From: Gracilaria vermiculophylla
Lineage: Eukaryota > Rhodophyta > Florideophyceae > Gracilariales > Gracilariaceae
Assembly: GCA_019155205.2 (NCBI GenBank)
Contig: JAHNZQ020000227.1
Coordinates: 761,697 to 797,283, forward strand
Direction: 5' to 3'
DNA length: 35,587 bases
The translations under genes were made by a program, and so were the position numbers. Below the pieces are notes generated by a model, which was not told the origin of the DNA, did not search any database, and was given only the letters and a program-made list of their open reading frames with translations. Positions 20,401-28,557 of the stretch are shown one piece after another (position 1 is the first letter of the stretch; each line of letters begins with the position of its first letter).

Positions 20401-21060
20401 CAAAGAAGACGGTCTCGGAGGGCGGTTGGAAGGAGCGGTCGCGGAGGGCGTGTGATGCTGCGTAACTTCACTAGAATCCGGCGTCAGACGAGGCCTCTTC
20501 TTCGGCCGCGGGTTTTCCGGTCGGGATTGGGACGTAGAGTACGGCGATGCGAGTGGGGCTGATGTTAGGGGTTTGGAAGTTAATAAGGTGGGTGTCGGTG
20601 CGGCAGCGGATGGGGAGCCGTTCTTGGAGGACAGGCAGTTGTGAATGTCCCACAGCTGGTCCACATTGTCCTCAAAGAGCTGAATGTTTGCCATGGCAAC
20701 GTCTTCGACGAGGTTGGCGCGGGCTACGGCAGAGCCGTGAAGTTTGTGCCATCGGACGACGGCGAGCAAGCGCGCAAAGGTGTGTCGCGCGTGGATTGCG
20801 TAGTTGAGCAAGAGACACTTTCTGCTGGCGTCATCCTGGAGGGTGGGAACGAAGGCGGGGGTTGCGAGCACGTGAGTTAGAAGGAGTGGTTTGGGAGATG
20901 ATTTCAACACAGAATGAGGGAGGAAGCGGTGGGGGGTGGGGAGGACGAGGCTTACCTTGTCGGGGAGAGCTTGTAGAATGTGACGCAACTGCTGGTGGGA
21001 AACAGTACACGCTTTTGAGGTGATGGAAGCAAGGCTATAATCGTCCGGTGGGGAGTCCAT
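17434..21060 (-). CDS. MED14: Mediator complex subunit 14 (MED14/RGR1), with one in-frame intron
   Basis: The scaffold and tail-linking subunit of Mediator, bridging transcription factors and RNA polymerase II in the nucleus. The frame gives 1208 residues from the ATG at 21060, or 1168 if the predicted intron 20836-20955 is removed. The N-terminal domain matches MED14: SHQQLRHILQALPDK joins, after removal of the intron, DDASRKCLLLNYAIHARHTF and ARLLAVVRW. The second recognisable region is about residues 430-480 (CLRAQARALTESTWRNH, then LTVSYWLG), the MED14 helix before the YW step. Between them is a Ser/Pro-rich basic hinge (KKRPRL, likely nuclear signal). The rest is diverged and of low complexity, with an Arg-rich segment. 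Length and N-terminal pattern fit algal or fungal MED14; other large Mediator subunits fit less well. It converges on the peptidase gene. Confidence 0.82.
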   Translation of the reverse strand: MDSPPDDYSLASITSKACTVSHQQLRHILQALPDKVSLVLPTPHRFLPHSVLKSSPKPLLLTHVLATPAFVPTLQDDASRKCLLLNYAIHARHTFARLLAVVRWHKLHGSAVARANLVEDVAMANIQLFEDNVDQLWDIHNCLSSKNGSPSAAAPTPTLLTSKPLTSAPLASPYSTSQSRPENPRPKKRPRLTPDSSEVTQHHTPSATAPSNRPPRPSSLSLGSISPNDSPSVAERLGIATRSCIRESQLSIGAVQVISWRSGLAGVCVNIGVPTLWSADVSLSSLDPDVAVLRVHAIQVFVASDMDAPLDHQTHWSSTRSVVNGQQSALSVQHRALLRRMADDRMSDALKIVRSITKPTSKVNACSIMICALRDMMMDEVCAPLAMDCLRAQARALTESTWRNHVQVEGAEVDASRSKPLTVSYWLGHRQTAQLRIYEYQSSVSAASDEQHAPKELAELLPQIDYTCVSCVHEPVLPNAVELGRPYSNFVLQMNRLNLEQQLGVCIKLRSCARIIRISNSFIENAAQLHLNPSCVVLSDSRSAPRTEDTSDLAVSTNDVVSVRFGESGSTGIEYTVHNLTGGLRIRPYGAAALAVPSRRKRDSEVWSGARQFASRTQEIRACKRAFELIRARVKLDRAARSVCALDIGVSNTLPPGTASVAATASPERAASQLVPPFAPLERRAPRRFLTLSPPPNIKDSLGGMRVGPSASSRYRATSSRGFDRSGSSRRPRLTYATTSDSLVFIQESSFAGGDWRIGARDEPGCKTTSRSVQNTETDSIDRYSGTAAAAASWALTREVVERRLKRDSLIRAFYRASVFAQMHHMRTSEDSDLHLESASRVLLRVKCEPLPVRRAELLLRGYDVWQVRLSLLPSIFDSTDSVASSSETSKPFTNSKSRETGNLWSVGVSCTGSQLTFTYPSANPESVCSFFRDLTRARTAAALARGVPPSRFYRVIRRSPVRIIVGIGPYGPNQGVTAPGVPPPKPLHTATVEYVYSKGNSGGFSLSFSPTKPTLDQLAPLIEEALDASGGQVGGILAGLLERACPVAAAAESAVRERGNGRIRFLTALRVRAMFGGVPDPGARGTITPNGSLSNGRQPVRNPPIAHAIDVDARGGAGLVTVIDVGRATSVMIQQGFVTRNASSGHGHLGRSSEYISLPKWDEVVASVVRDGYAEPQRADSTIVLKMEMLEAFLTRLVSSSMPSDNK
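20836..20955 (-). other. Predicted 120-bp spliceosomal intron in MED14
   Basis: On the - strand the sequence runs GACAAG|GTAAGC at the 5' side (exon ends at 20956) and CTCCAG|GATGAC at the 3' side (next exon starts at 20835). A CTAAC branch-point consensus lies at 20880-20876, 41 bases before the acceptor (branch A at 20877). The length is a multiple of three and there is no stop, so retention would add 40 Pro/Leu-rich residues. Removing it restores continuity of the MED14 N-terminal domain. Confidence 0.82.
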
Positions 21061-21541
21061 CCAAATGGAAGGGGCGGGACGGAAGGTGGAGCGATACGCA
21101 CGCGGGGCGCGGGGTGGGAAAGGCGACAAACAACAAGTGCAGGAGACAGAGAAATGTGTTGTGGTGTGTGTGGGTGGGCGGTGATCAAAGACAGAGCGCA
21201 CACGGCGGGAGCGGGTGAGGGAAAGGGGGGGCGATTTGGGGGGGCTCGCCGCGAAGTGAAAGGAACGGAGCGCGGCGGCGGGGCACGGGGCACGAGGAGC
21301 GGGGAAAATGGGCGGCGGTAGCAGTGCGTGATGCGTGGGGAGCGTTGGCGGCGGGTGACGGTCAAACGATCACACGGAGGGGGGGGAAGGCGCGAAGAAT
21401 CATTTTTGGCGCAACTGCCGCAGCATCGATTTCGCGCCGAGTCGCGCCAAATGCTGCTGCACAAGCGTGCAACAGCGCGCGTCAAACCGGCAAGCGCACC
21501 GTAGCTGTATGTTACGCCATTGGGACCGACTGGGGCGCCTT

Positions 21542-21588
21542 GTGCGCAGCGGTAGCCGCGCGCTATCCCGCGGCTACCGTCGCGCGCA
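21542..21588. repeat. Strong GC hairpin
   Basis: Inner arms CGGTAGCCGCG (21550-21560) and CGCGGCTACCG (21569-21579) pair perfectly over 11 bp with an 8-base loop. Outer arms GTGCGC and GCGCAC extend it after short internal mismatches. It sits about 490 bp upstream of the MED14 start. A cruciform, regulatory RNA or transcription terminator is possible. Confidence 0.7.
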
Positions 21589-22310
21589 CCATCATACACG
21601 CTGTCAAACTGGCGCTGCTGTCACCGCTGCGGTGCTCCGCAACGGTGCTCCGCAACGGCGCTTCGCGACGGCGCACCCGTATAATCATCAGCCGCGCGCA
21701 TCGGGCGCGCGCGCGCTGTCCCGCCGCCAGCCCTCCGTGAACGCACCTACCTTCTTGGCACGTGTGTGTTGGCCACCGCGTCGCCGACGGGGCGCGCCGA
21801 GGCGAGTCGCACCGCGCCCAACGAAGCGCTCGCACTCGGCATGCGGGAGCACGCAGCCCTTTCGCCTTCCCCCCACTGCTGTAAATTGTTTTCGTCCCTG
21901 GGCGTCGACGGCTGCTGCAAGCGCTGTTCTTCAGTTTTTGACCTTGGCGCCATGTACTTCTCTATCAATACGTAAATGCGTGTGTGCGCGCCCAGCGAGG
22001 GTTACCTACGAGGCGCCTCTCGTCCCTCATAATGTCCAGCAACGTACAGCTGTGTCTTGGAGACGTCATTCGCGGCTGCCCCAAGAAAAACAGAGACATC
22101 AACTGCCAATGCGCCGGACGTCAAGGAGACATTGGTCATCCATCTAAAAGCATTACACTACCGTTGAACTGTCTCATGCATCAAGCCGTCAACCAGTGTG
22201 ATACTTCGCTCACTTGACGCTACCGTATCCTTTGTTGCAAAACGTTTTCAAATCTAGTTCGTAAAAATTCTCAAAGCAGCTTAAAACCTGTTCTTAACTG
22301 AATCGGCTCT

Positions 22311-22313
22311 ATC

Positions 22314-22348
<35 letters not shown>

Positions 22349-22409
22349 CTGTCTCTCTCTGTCTCTCTCTGTCTCTCTCTGTCTCTCTCTGTCTCTCTCT
22401 TTCTCTCTC
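22311..22409 (+). repeat. Pyrimidine microsatellite: (CT)n and six GTCTCTCTCT units
   Basis: A CT dinucleotide run from 22311 to 22336 passes into six exact 10-bp units (22341-22400) and ends in a CT-rich tail. The unit looks like a point-mutated CT run that then expanded as a decamer. Confidence 0.95.
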
Positions 22410-22758
22410 AGCTCACACTCTCGACACTAGGGTAATCATGGATGTATTTCTTCGGTAGAGAGCAGAAGAGCTCTAATCATTGTCTCTAAAAGGGTTGCTG
22501 ACACTGCCTTAAAGCTCCATAATCTTCCCAAACAATTCAAACCTGGTACAAACTTTGAGCAAAGTTGGAATTGCAGTGCATTTTGTTTGCTGCCACAAGG
22601 GCCTCGACCATAACATAGCTTGAGCTGAACTGTCTCATATACAAAAACCTATGCTATTCGCAAAAGGTTCTGAAAATAATAAGTTTTCATATCCAGAGTT
22701 GGCAGTTCAGGATGACAAATGTATGACTAGAACACGTGCCCACGACACAATGACCTGT

Positions 22759-22809
22759 CAAATCGTAGTGCAGTGCAACTGCTGCGCAGTTGCACTGCAT
22801 TACGATTTG
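22759..22809. repeat. Near-perfect palindrome, 24-bp arms with a 3-base loop
   Basis: The arms are 22759-22782 and 22786-22809; 23 of 24 positions are perfect complements and the other is a G-T pair (22768 with 22800). The loop is TGC at 22783-22785. Nothing beyond the arms pairs. No coding frame that I support overlaps it. Either strand could fold as an RNA hairpin. Confidence 0.9.
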
Positions 22810-23355
22810 CCGCCATTCTGCTCGTTTCGCACTTCGCACCCTGCCAGTTGCATACGACGGCTTGGTGTCGTTTCGAACGCACTGCACGCGCGCGTAACCG
22901 TGTAAACCCTCATGGCCATTTTGCTTGGCCAAACTACTACTATTGCTTGCACCGCCGTGCTGCATCTTCTCAACCTTTGCTGTTCACTGCGCGCTTCTCA
23001 ACGGCACTTGCCCAGCTGTTCCTTCCGGCAACATCCGCAGTTACAGAAATCTGCCCTCAACTGCCCAATTACCGCGATGAACAAATCTCGAAGCCCAACT
23101 CTGCAATAGCATTCCTGACAAGTGCTGCGTTTCTCGAACTCGAACGTCAAGCCCATTTTCAACTCTTCAAGAGATATCCTTCCGTCTACCACCGTCCTTT
23201 GTGCACTACAATTTGCGCAAGCTACTACTGCACCCAACAACAACGCTCCTCATTCTATCAACAATACTTCTTGCACCAAAAGTGCTTTCAAAACAACTCT
23301 CTGGCGCCTAAATTCCACGAACCGTGCCGTCTGCAGCAGCGGTTGTAGCAGCGCT

Positions 23356-24648
23356 ATGGGCATTCCTATCGAATCAAGACTCAGCAAGGCTGCTCTGGCC
23401 AAACGACAGCGATCAGCTGCACTACGAAAGACACGCACCGTCTTGAACTACGTTGCCTCTGAACAAACCACATCGTTCGGGATGTATCACCAAAACCTCA
23501 GCAATTTAATATCTCACGCTCGTGAAAACCCTCCACAATCCGCCCGTCTCCTTCTCGTGAGCAAAGACCTTTCCTCTCCAGCTCCGATTTCATCAACAGA
23601 AACCTCCATTATTCACATGCTCCCTCTGTTTATGAGACGTGGGCGATACGGAAGAGAGTTGGGCGAGCGGGAGCGTGTTCGTGCTCGACCTGCAAATAGA
23701 CCTGTCCACCAGCCGTCTTCCCCGCCTCTGTATAACACTTATGAAGCGTGGCGCCGAAGACATGGATCTGAGTCCGTCAACCGCGCTCAGTTTACCTTGG
23801 ACTTTGCTCGCCGGACCATCCTGCATATGCGAGTCAGTCGTATGAGGGGTTTACACGCCGTGTATTCGTCGCATCTGGGTCACAACATACCACGGCATGT
23901 ACCGACTTTATTGCCTGAAGCACATTCACTACCTTTGTCAACTAGGATGATGCGCCAGGAGCGGTTAAGAGAGATGCGACGGATTCCTGGCACGGACATC
24001 TACCAGTTTTCGGATCGAAATGGCCGCTACAATGCAAGTCAGGAAGACGAACGTCATGCAGATGGAAGGTCCACAGAAACAGCATCTCCTAACAGGCAAG
24101 CGAGGTCGTCACCTACGGAAAGCATTCCGAGCGCCCGTCCAACACCCACGGAAAGCATTCCGAGCGCCCGTCCAACACCTACGGAAAGCATTCCGAGCGC
24201 CCGCCCAACACCTACGGAAAGCATTCCGAGCGCCCGCCCAACACCTACGGAAAGCATTCCGAGCGCCCGCCCAACACCTACGGAAAGCATTCCGAGCGCC
24301 CGTCCAACGGACAGTAATTTGATGTCTGATAAGGCAATATCGATGCTTTACGAAGTTGATCATGGCTGTGTTTGGGAGCTGGGCTGTTGGGTCGGAACTC
24401 AACACTTTCGTACCACTGAAATCTTCGGAATTCTTATTGAAGTTTTGGAGAAGACATCCGAAGTTCCTGGGTCCCCGGTCGAAGCCCTGTGCATCCAGGA
24501 CAATCTTTTCTCGTACTCCACAGTGCGAGGCGGAGTGAGCTTCCTGAAGGAACTTTCCGGCCAGTTGCATGATAACTATGATCGTTCTAGTAATTATTTT
24601 GTCCACCCCATGAACGACCAACATGTCCAGATCATTGTTTCTCCCTAA
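23356..24648 (+). CDS. Uncharacterised protein with six 11-residue repeats (PTESIPSARPT)
   Basis: A 430-residue protein I do not recognise. I chose the ATG at 23356 (MGIPIESRLSKAALAKRQRS); the open frame further upstream has no ATG. Residues 1-60 are basic and helical. A middle part of about 120-230 is Arg-rich with a plausible fold (YNTYEAWRRRHG, FARRTILHMR). The repeat block occupies about residues 253-318 and is followed by a compact C-terminal domain of about 110 residues (DHGCVWELGCWVGTQHF, then FLKELSGQLHDNYDRSSNYF). No signal peptide or membrane segment is visible. The Arg-rich parts could bind nucleic acid; that is a guess. The coding frame looks continuous and the repeat preserves phase, which supports a real protein. 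Confidence 0.72.
   Translation: MGIPIESRLSKAALAKRQRSAALRKTRTVLNYVASEQTTSFGMYHQNLSNLISHARENPPQSARLLLVSKDLSSPAPISSTETSIIHMLPLFMRRGRYGRELGERERVRARPANRPVHQPSSPPLYNTYEAWRRRHGSESVNRAQFTLDFARRTILHMRVSRMRGLHAVYSSHLGHNIPRHVPTLLPEAHSLPLSTRMMRQERLREMRRIPGTDIYQFSDRNGRYNASQEDERHADGRSTETASPNRQARSSPTESIPSARPTPTESIPSARPTPTESIPSARPTPTESIPSARPTPTESIPSARPTPTESIPSARPTDSNLMSDKAISMLYEVDHGCVWELGCWVGTQHFRTTEIFGILIEVLEKTSEVPGSPVEALCIQDNLFSYSTVRGGVSFLKELSGQLHDNYDRSSNYFVHPMNDQHVQIIVSP
24112..24309 (+). repeat. Six tandem 33-bp units inside the repeat protein
   Basis: Each unit begins CCTACGGAAAGCATTCCGAG (or CCC for CCT) and encodes PTESIPSARPT. Units differ only at synonymous positions (CGT or CGC, CCC or CCT), so the protein repeat is identical across copies. 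The unit length is a multiple of three. Confidence 0.96.
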
Positions 24649-24865
24649 TCGCCGTGAAAATCCCATGTTTTGGCGACCTTGAATGGAATCTAGCTGTGAT
24701 AAAGTGTTAATGTGATCAGTGATACGTCTCTTGATACTCCCAAACATGTTGTGGACAAGGAATCTGTCAATGACCATGTCCCCATGGTAAAGATTGAAGA
24801 AGATCCCGTTAGATATTATCCGATTACATCCGGGGCTACCTGATTCAAAAATAAGAAACCCGAGT

Positions 24866-25753
24866 TTACAAGCGAGGGCTGGTCACATCGTGGGAACTGA
24901 TTACATGCAATGTATCCGGAGGTTTTAGCACTTCACTCGGACGGCCTCTAAACTGTGACATTACCTTGTCATTCAAGGCGGCTGCAATGACCTGCACACG
25001 GTAATGGGTTTCCAAGTTAACGCCCTTCAGTTTACTCGCAGTCGAAAGTATGTCACGAGCTTGCAGAATGTAAGATTCAAGGACTTGGGCTGACCTCTTA
25101 AAGACGTCCTGTACATTAGATTCATTGTCTTCTGAATTTTCCTCCTCGTCTTCTGTGAGTGTATCCCATTCGATTTGCTCGGAGGCTTGACCGAAAATCC
25201 GCTCCCAGGCGTCAAGCTCCTCCTGACAAGCTCGCTCAAGGGCCTGCATTTGGGCTATCTTGTTCTCTATTTCCTGTGCTTCAGGATTCGGTTTCCACTC
25301 TTCAAGTTCAGGGCCGTTGCATTGTTCGACAAATTGTGCCATTCTCTCCAGTATTTCGTTCTTTGCGCGTTCGAATTCCAGACATTGCTCACTTGACTTG
25401 TGTTTGTAGTTGGCGTCAAACTGTTTGTCCAATGCCATTTCAATGAGCTTCAGCGCTCTCTGTGGTTGCGGAAGGCTCGCGTCGATTTGCATGTGAAGTG
25501 GTTCTCGTCGCGTCCTCTTCTCGCTGGAGGAAATATGCTGCGAACGTTTGTTGGCCGACGAGTGATTCGAAGGGGATCGGTAAGGTTTGTTGATGGTGCG
25601 ATGGGCCGTGGGCAAAAGATTAGTTCGCTCTCGCAGTGGAGGAACTGGAGGCAGTATAGAGGATTTTAGAGACGATGCCAGCGCAGAGGAGCGACGGTTC
25701 CTTGTGCGTCGAAATTGAAAGGTGCCGATGTCGATGGACTGGCGGGGCTTCAT
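24866..25753 (-). CDS. Probable DSN1/Mis13 subunit of the MIS12 kinetochore complex
   Basis: A 295-residue, acidic-tailed coiled-coil protein that I match tentatively to the Mis13/DSN1 family, which links centromere chromatin to the outer kinetochore. Three features fit in the right order: a basic RNRRSSALASSLKSS patch near 18-32, like the Arg-Ser box in DSN1; LHMQIDASLPQPQRALKLIE near 86-105, like the ID-LPEP-R-LL motif; and KPNPEAQEIENKIAQMQALE (near 154-173) with ELDAWERIF (near 179-187), like the NPxNxENexkIxeLE...Wexll heptads. An acidic stretch (EDEEENSEDNE) follows, then a C-terminal helix. The ATG at 25753 was chosen because no ATG lies further upstream in frame. The match is by remembered pattern; other nuclear coiled-coil proteins are possible. 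Confidence 0.55.
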   Translation of the reverse strand: MKPRQSIDIGTFQFRRTRNRRSSALASSLKSSILPPVPPLRERTNLLPTAHRTINKPYRSPSNHSSANKRSQHISSSEKRTRREPLHMQIDASLPQPQRALKLIEMALDKQFDANYKHKSSEQCLEFERAKNEILERMAQFVEQCNGPELEEWKPNPEAQEIENKIAQMQALERACQEELDAWERIFGQASEQIEWDTLTEDEEENSEDNESNVQDVFKRSAQVLESYILQARDILSTASKLKGVNLETHYRVQVIAAALNDKVMSQFRGRPSEVLKPPDTLHVISSHDVTSPRL

Positions 25754-26114
25754 GGTGATGGACACGCACAAATGTAACGCCGCTGCGTTTGTTGATGGAG
25801 TGATGCAGCCAGACGAAGAGGGTTTAGGCGGCGAGCGTGTTGGGACGTAAAGTGTGGAAGCAGGAGGTGTGCGTGAGACACTTGCGAAGTGCAGTTTGAC
25901 GCCGTATGCCGACTCTTGTCAGCAGCTACAATAGACGAAGCGAGCCTCAAGGGGGTTGTGAAGCGCAAAGTAGGAAAGGAAAGCGCAGATGGCCAACGTC
26001 AAAGAGGGTCTCGCGCGTCGTAGCCAAACGAAACGGAGCTAGAAAAGAGAGTGTGGAGCTGAAATTCAAATTTAAAAGCGGATCTGGCTTTGAATCTTAA
26101 TATGATTCACATTT

Positions 26115-26130
26115 CCACGTGTCCACGTGT
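26115..26130. promoter_or_regulatory. Tandem pair of G-box (CACGTG) sites
   Basis: CCACGTGT occurs twice in a row (cores at 26116-26121 and 26124-26129). CACGTG is bound by bZIP and bHLH factors in plants and algae. The pair lies about 360 bp upstream of the DSN1-like start codon. Regulatory use is inferred only from the motif. Confidence 0.35.
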
Positions 26131-26604
26131 GTATGAAATAGAAAAGTTCCCTTAATTGTTGCAGAACAGTGTGATGGTGAAAAAGGTTTCGACAGCAGAA
26201 GCACTCGGAACGGGAGGGGCACAAGAGAACGTGGCTGACGTTGACAAACATGTACAAGTCGTGCTCAAAAACTGTGAGCAAAAGAACAACTTATCGCTAT
26301 TGCTAAGGTGTGCCTAAGCCGCACCGCACGTGGAGTACGTCATGTAAACGACAAGGGTGGGGAGTGTCAAATCGAGATATGGAAAACAGTTCAGAAGCGA
26401 ACAGTTTTGGCAAAAGCTCGGACGGAATTGGGAGAAGTACTGGTGCGTTTGCAGCTAAAGGGGCAACGGAATGCAGTGAAAGGTGATGCAGAGACGGGCG
26501 TTTGGCTGTACGCTTAACGGGCTTCACACCGTAATCGCAGTGCGCGGGAATGGACCAATGTAGGCGTATGAGTGCGGGCGAAGCGCGCGCGAGGTGGGAG
26601 AAGA

Positions 26605-26658
26605 AAGCGCTGGAAGCGCTGGAGGCGCTGGAAGCGCTGGAAGCGCTGGAAGCGCTGC
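26605..26658 (+). repeat. Six tandem 9-bp units AAGCGCTGG
   Basis: Five units plus one variant (AGGCGCTGG among them, the last ending in C). Each contains the palindrome AGCGCT. It lies in non-coding sequence. Confidence 0.9.
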
Positions 26659-28025
26659 TTAGGGCACCACACACGACGCTTGTTTAAGGTAGCTGCACAT
26701 GACTTGCGCTCGCTCGGGCGCAACTGGGACCATGCGTGTGGCGGTCGTTCAAGGGCGCTGTTTGCGGAGCAGCGCTGTGGATGAGGGTGTAAGTGCCTTA
26801 CGTGTAGCACTGTTTCGATGGCGATCGTACTTGTTGCGTTGCCGTTGGCAGGTTAGTTGTTGATGTAGACGGCGATCGGATGCCATGGTGGTATCGTTTG
26901 CAGCCAAAGGTTGGGATTGTTTAGAGGAGATTGTTTGGGTGAAAAGCTGCTGACACAGCTTCAAAATGTGAATTAAGCCAGCAGCTGAGTGCACGCAGGG
27001 CTGCCGGCGTCGTGATTTTGGGCGTTTTGGGCGTTTTGGGCGCGCGGCGGGGTTTTGCTGAGGAGGCGGCCGACAGTGCGGCAAGATTCACAATGACTGT
27101 ACCGCTACGGGATGAGTTGTCGTTTGCGACCTGAGAAAAGAGGCACAGGAGATGGATGTGTGCATGATTTTGCAACGAATGGGCGCTCTTTGAAGGCAGT
27201 TCAGTGGCGATGCAATTGTTCCTCCGTACACATATGATTGAAGGCCGTGATTGAAGAAAAGAATTGAACGCAAGTGGGTTTGCGAGATTGTGGTATTTTA
27301 CTGGGTGGTGAAGAACCCGTGTGGACCACGGAGGCTGAGGCAGGTGTGGGTGTGTCAGCAGCTCGCAGGGGCCGCGGCGTACTGAGGCTCTCGGGACTGG
27401 GAGCGCAGGTCACGGCGGGAACAACGGGGGATTAACGTGGAGCGAGAGCGATGGTTTAGGGCACAGGGGGCGATATTTGGCGGTTGGCTCTGTTTCGAGA
27501 GCGACCTGCTGGGGGCGGGAAGAGGCGGAGTACGCGCACGGGGAGCGGGCGCGACGAATGACATGGCGAGGAGGGGGGCGGGAGGGGGCTACGTGCCGGC
27601 GGCTTGGCAGGGATGGGACGAAGAGTGTGGCTGTTAAAATTGCGAGGGGGTGCGCGGGGCGGGCGCTGCTGGCGGTATGAGAGCTGAGGCGCGCGGACGA
27701 CGACGAAGAAACGGCTGCGGCGGGGAGGGTGTGCGCGGGAGCGCGGGGGCACGCAGGGGCGCGGCGGCGCGGGGGGCCGGGGGGGCGGGGGGGCGCGGAT
27801 GCGGCGGTGCGGGCGCAACGGGAGTACAATGAAAAAAGTTGGAACGCAAGTCACGGGCGCATGACAGTGCTGCGGCCGCACGGCGCGACGCGCCATCAAA
27901 GCGCCAGACGTGGCGACCTGTGAGCAAGCGCGCTGCGTCGCACAGCAGCGCGCCGTCTCCAATGGCGCGTCCGCCGCCGTGCCTGCTGCCGGCGAGCGCG
28001 CAGGGCGCCGGCGGCCGTACGGTGC

Positions 28026-28080
28026 GTATCGCCACCGCCGCCGCCGCTGTCATCGCCACCACCGCCGCCACCGCTACTGT

Positions 28081-28111
<31 letters not shown>

Positions 28112-28130
28112 GCCGCTCCGCCGCCTCGCC
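28026..28130 (+). repeat. GCC-trinucleotide microsatellite in the leader of the Ser/Pro-rich gene
   Basis: Interrupted (CGC)n/(CAC CGC)n repeats, with an uninterrupted run at about 28080-28108. A second GC-rich repeat, CACGCGCCCCCCG in about three copies, follows at about 28297-28336. Both lie upstream of the start codon at 28558. Confidence 0.85.
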
Positions 28131-28557
28131 GTCGGCACCCGTCTCGCGCGCGTCAGCGGCGCCGCGCCGGCTGCGGCCGCCGTCACGTACCGCATCGCGA
28201 CAACTCGCGCGTGCGCGCATGCGCATGCGCTGGCAGCGCCGCGTCGGCCGTCAGCGCCAAGCGCGCCGCAAGCGCGCGCTCCGCACGTGCCCCCTGCACG
28301 CGCCCCCCGCACGCGCCCCCCGCACGCGCCCCCCCGCGTCCCAATTACGACGCGTCTTTGAAACACCCCCCAATGACACTTCTCGCGCCCGCGCATACAT
28401 GACCGCTCATGCATCCTGGCGCCCGCTCTCTCCGCCCTTCCTCCCTGCACACTTGCCTACACTACCCCCACTGCCCGCGTGCTCCCTCGCTCTTGTCGTC
28501 ATTCCCTCCCCGTCGCCCGCTTCGTTTCTTTACCCCTCGTGCAAACCGTCTTCCACC

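Larger units (their letters stand above)
21061..23355. other. Intergenic region with hairpins and a microsatellite
   Basis: A long spacer upstream of MED14 (- strand) and of the repeat protein (+ strand). Open frames on both strands are present but start without ATG or lack any motif, so I call none. It contains two strong hairpins (21542-21588 and 22759-22809), a pyrimidine microsatellite (22311-22409), and a short imperfect repeat (GGTGCTCCGCAACGG and variants, about 21632-21670). Confidence 0.6.
25754..28557. other. Divergent intergenic region, GC- and repeat-rich
   Basis: A 2.8-kb spacer between two divergently transcribed genes. Frames on both strands are low-complexity and mostly start without ATG, so I call none. 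It contains a pair of G-box cores, a 9-bp repeat, a short TTTTGGGCG repeat near 27016-27042, and strongly GC-rich blocks at about 27560-28350 leading to the next gene. Confidence 0.55.

Noticed and set aside
21467..22147. 226-codon + strand frame in the MED14 upstream spacer
   Set aside because: Arg/His/Ala-rich translation typical of GC-rich non-coding DNA, with no recognisable domain.
22773..23348. 191-codon + strand frame left of the repeat protein
   Set aside because: It has no ATG at its start, no motif, and a mixed low-complexity composition; it partly overlaps the strong hairpin.
27456..28450. Several overlapping Pro/Arg/Ala/Gly-rich frames on both strands
   Set aside because: They are translations of GC microsatellite in all frames; no ATG-started frame has a plausible protein.
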